Shown here piece after piece: positions 62,377 through 64,000 of a stretch of 64,000 nt of DNA. The stretch comes from Sphagnum compactum. Taxonomy: Eukaryota; Bryophyta; Sphagnopsida; Sphagnales. The DNA lies in assembly GCA_965153455.1 (NCBI GenBank), contig OZ234502.1:6665495-6729494 (forward strand). The letters run 5' to 3'. Numbering within the stretch: position 1 is the first letter of the stretch; each line of letters opens with the position of its first letter. The position numbers and the translations under genes are program-made. The notes beneath the pieces were generated by a model. The model was not told the origin of the DNA and made no database searches. It saw only the letters and a list, made by a program, of their open reading frames with translations.

Positions 62377-63351
62377 ATGGACAACTTAGAATCCAACATC
62401 GATCTCACTCAAATCCTCGCTGCCCTTCAGCACCTTCAACAAGAAAATGCCGTGCTTAGAGACTCGGTGACCCGCCTACAGAATCAGCCACCACCTCCTG
62501 CCCTAGTACTTTCTGCTCTTGCAATGGCCGCCCAAGAGCCCAAGATCAGTCTGCCAGAAAAGTTTGATGGAACGCGCCTCAAATTTCGAGGCTTTGTCAG
62601 CCAGGTATGCCTGATCATGCAACTACACCCCCGTCGTTATTTTGATGACACCACTCGTGTAGGATTCGTTGGAACCCTACTTACTGGGACAGCTGTAGCA
62701 TGGTTTGCTCCCATCCTGGAAACATCATCCCCTCTTCTACAAGATTTCAACGCCTTTATGGCGGAATTTGAAGCAGTATTTGGGGACAGTGATAAGGCCA
62801 AGACTTCAGCCAACAAGCTGTGTCGCCTCTAGCAAGGGACACGTTCGGCCATCGTCTACGCCTCAGAATTCAGGCAGCTTGCCTGTGACGTCAATTGGGG
62901 AGAAGCTGCCTTGATTGATCAGTTTCGCTGTGGGCTTCATGATGATGTTCAAGATCTTTTGTTGACACTTGCAGACCCTTCTTCCTTCAGTGAAGCCATC
63001 ACCCAGGCAATTCGGTGCGATAATCGTCTGTTCGAACGTCACCAGGAAAAGAAAGTCACCTCCAACGCCCAGCTTTGGAACAGTCGGCCTACTACGCTCC
63101 CCTTAGTTCCCCAAACAACACCAGTTGCCCGACCTGCCTCTTTTGGACCTGCTCCGATGCAGATCGACACAGCTAAGTTTAAATCTTTGACAGAAGCCGA
63201 GAAACTTCGCTGAAGGACAAACAATCTATGTCTTTACTGTGGCAACCCAGGGCATATAGCTCGTCAATGCCCTCAAAAGCTTGTCAAACTTCAAGTACAA
63301 GCTGTGGAAACTCCCCAGGAGTTGGAAAACAAGAACATCCAGTCACAGTAG
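62377..63351 (+). pseudogene. Gag of a Gypsy-type LTR retrotransposon, two in-frame stops
   Basis: Encodes the capsid-like protein that packages element RNA. The ATG at 62377 is in a strong ACCACCATGG context. An N-terminal coiled coil (ILAALQHLQQENAVLRDSVT) is followed by the retrotransposon-gag fold (KISLPEKFDGTRLKFRGFVS and GTAVAWFAPIL) and a CCHC zinc knuckle, CLYCGNPGHIARQC, near 63226-63267. Stops interrupt the frame at 62830-62832 (TAG) and 63211-63213 (TGA) before the terminal TAG at 63349. The layout resembles Tf1/sushi-like chromovirus gags. The copy cannot make full Gag unless the stops are bypassed. Confidence 0.88.
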
Positions 63352-63815
63352 GAGCCGTGCGACTGGATCTCACCCAACACCACCTTTGCAAAGGCTCCTG
63401 TTCCGCTGTTGGTCCCAGTCCCAGTTTCACTCAGTATGTGGACATCATTTGTATTCCAGAAGACATACCACAAGTGTCAGCTTTGGTGGACTCTGGCGCC
63501 ACCTCTTCTTTCATCGACCAAACATTTGTCGTCCAACACAACATCCCTGTGGTCAAGAAGTCAACCCCTGTTCCGGTAGAGGTTATTGATGGGAGAACCA
63601 TTGCTTCTGGTGCAATCACACACGAGACAACCCCTTTAGAACTCTGTATCGGCAAGCACAAGGAGAAGATTGTTCTCAACATCATTTCCACCCCTCACCA
63701 TCCCATCATCCTTGGTCTGCCTTGGCTAGAAGCACACAACCCTATCATTGATTGGCGATCTAGAACCCTCACCTTCAGCGCACAACGATGCACCTCTCAA
63801 GAACCCCACGCTTAG
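63228..63815 (+). pseudogene. Retropepsin-type protease region of the same retrotransposon
   Basis: The frame is -1 relative to gag and overlaps its last 120 bases. It holds the aspartic protease signature ALVDSGATSSFID (63478-63516) and the family's conserved ILGLPWLEAHNPIIDW further on. The family normally processes the Gag-Pol polyprotein. Beyond the TAG at 63813 a third frame runs to the window edge with imperfect SCQEP/SCQES repeats rich in Cys, Gln and Glu. Reverse transcriptase and integrase, if present, lie beyond the window. The frame change may be a programmed shift or an indel. Confidence 0.85.
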
Positions 63816-64000
63816 AAAAACACTTTGTCCAGTCCTGCCAAGAACCCTGTGGTCGAGAACCCAAAGAGGGTCAGAACCAATTCCAGTTTTATCAAGTCTG
63901 TTATGTCAAATCCTGCAGTCAAGAACCCCCGGTTGGTCAGAACGAAACCTTGTCCTGTCAAGAATCTTGTCAAGAATCCTGCCCAGAAAACCAACCCTGT

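Overview
The window is nuclear DNA from a land plant and probably not a flowering plant; a fern is the best guess and a lycophyte or other seedless plant is possible. The reasons are spliceosomal introns, a plant-type DYW pentatricopeptide gene, a plastid thiamin enzyme (THI4/THI1) with a TPP riboswitch in its 3' region (flowering plants are known to carry this switch on THIC), and wide AT-rich, repeat-filled gaps of 10 kb or more. The species cannot be named from the sequence alone.

Layout, left to right. 1-1536 (-): CCT5, the epsilon subunit of the cytosolic chaperonin, uninterrupted and running off the left edge. 1740-15800: repeat land with a 44-bp minisatellite, a solo LTR with a target-site duplication (5559-6379), an AACCTAGG-rich zone and a decayed piece of plastid 23S rDNA (about 9556-9661). 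16082-17415 (+): THI4, then a TPP aptamer (17667-17751) and a tandemly duplicated 3' region with repeated splice-site-like sequences. 19819-22531 (-): a five-exon glutathionyl-hydroquinone reductase, convergent with THI4. 22600-29700: gene-poor. 30055-32160 (+): an F-box/kelch-like gene with an unusual repeated N-terminal region. 33806-36593 (-): SYP61, a trans-Golgi Qc-SNARE in seven short exons. 38636-42831 (+): TFIIE alpha in ten exons starting with a 23-nt coding exon. 44171-51324: a near-identical inverted repeat (arms of 1522 and 1526 bp) enclosing a 1043-codon DYW-type PPR gene (45617-48748, -). 52669-53187 (-): a possible small secreted protein. 55072-55414: a small Helitron inside a dispersed repeat whose empty counterpart lies at 23.3 kb. 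55.9 and 58.2 kb: MITE-like elements. 61.7 kb to the right edge: a broken Gypsy-type LTR retrotransposon with 155-bp leader repeats, gag and protease.

The host genes are unrelated housekeeping functions (protein folding, thiamin synthesis, redox, ubiquitin targeting, membrane fusion, transcription initiation, organelle RNA editing) and do not form a cluster. The most striking items are the THI4 riboswitch with its duplicated splice-site region, the recent inverted duplication around the PPR gene with a copied 49-nt gene fragment at its outer junction, and the seven 70-residue modules inside that PPR protein. Exon boundaries were set by eye from homology, GT/AG sites and phase; every spliced model closes in frame.
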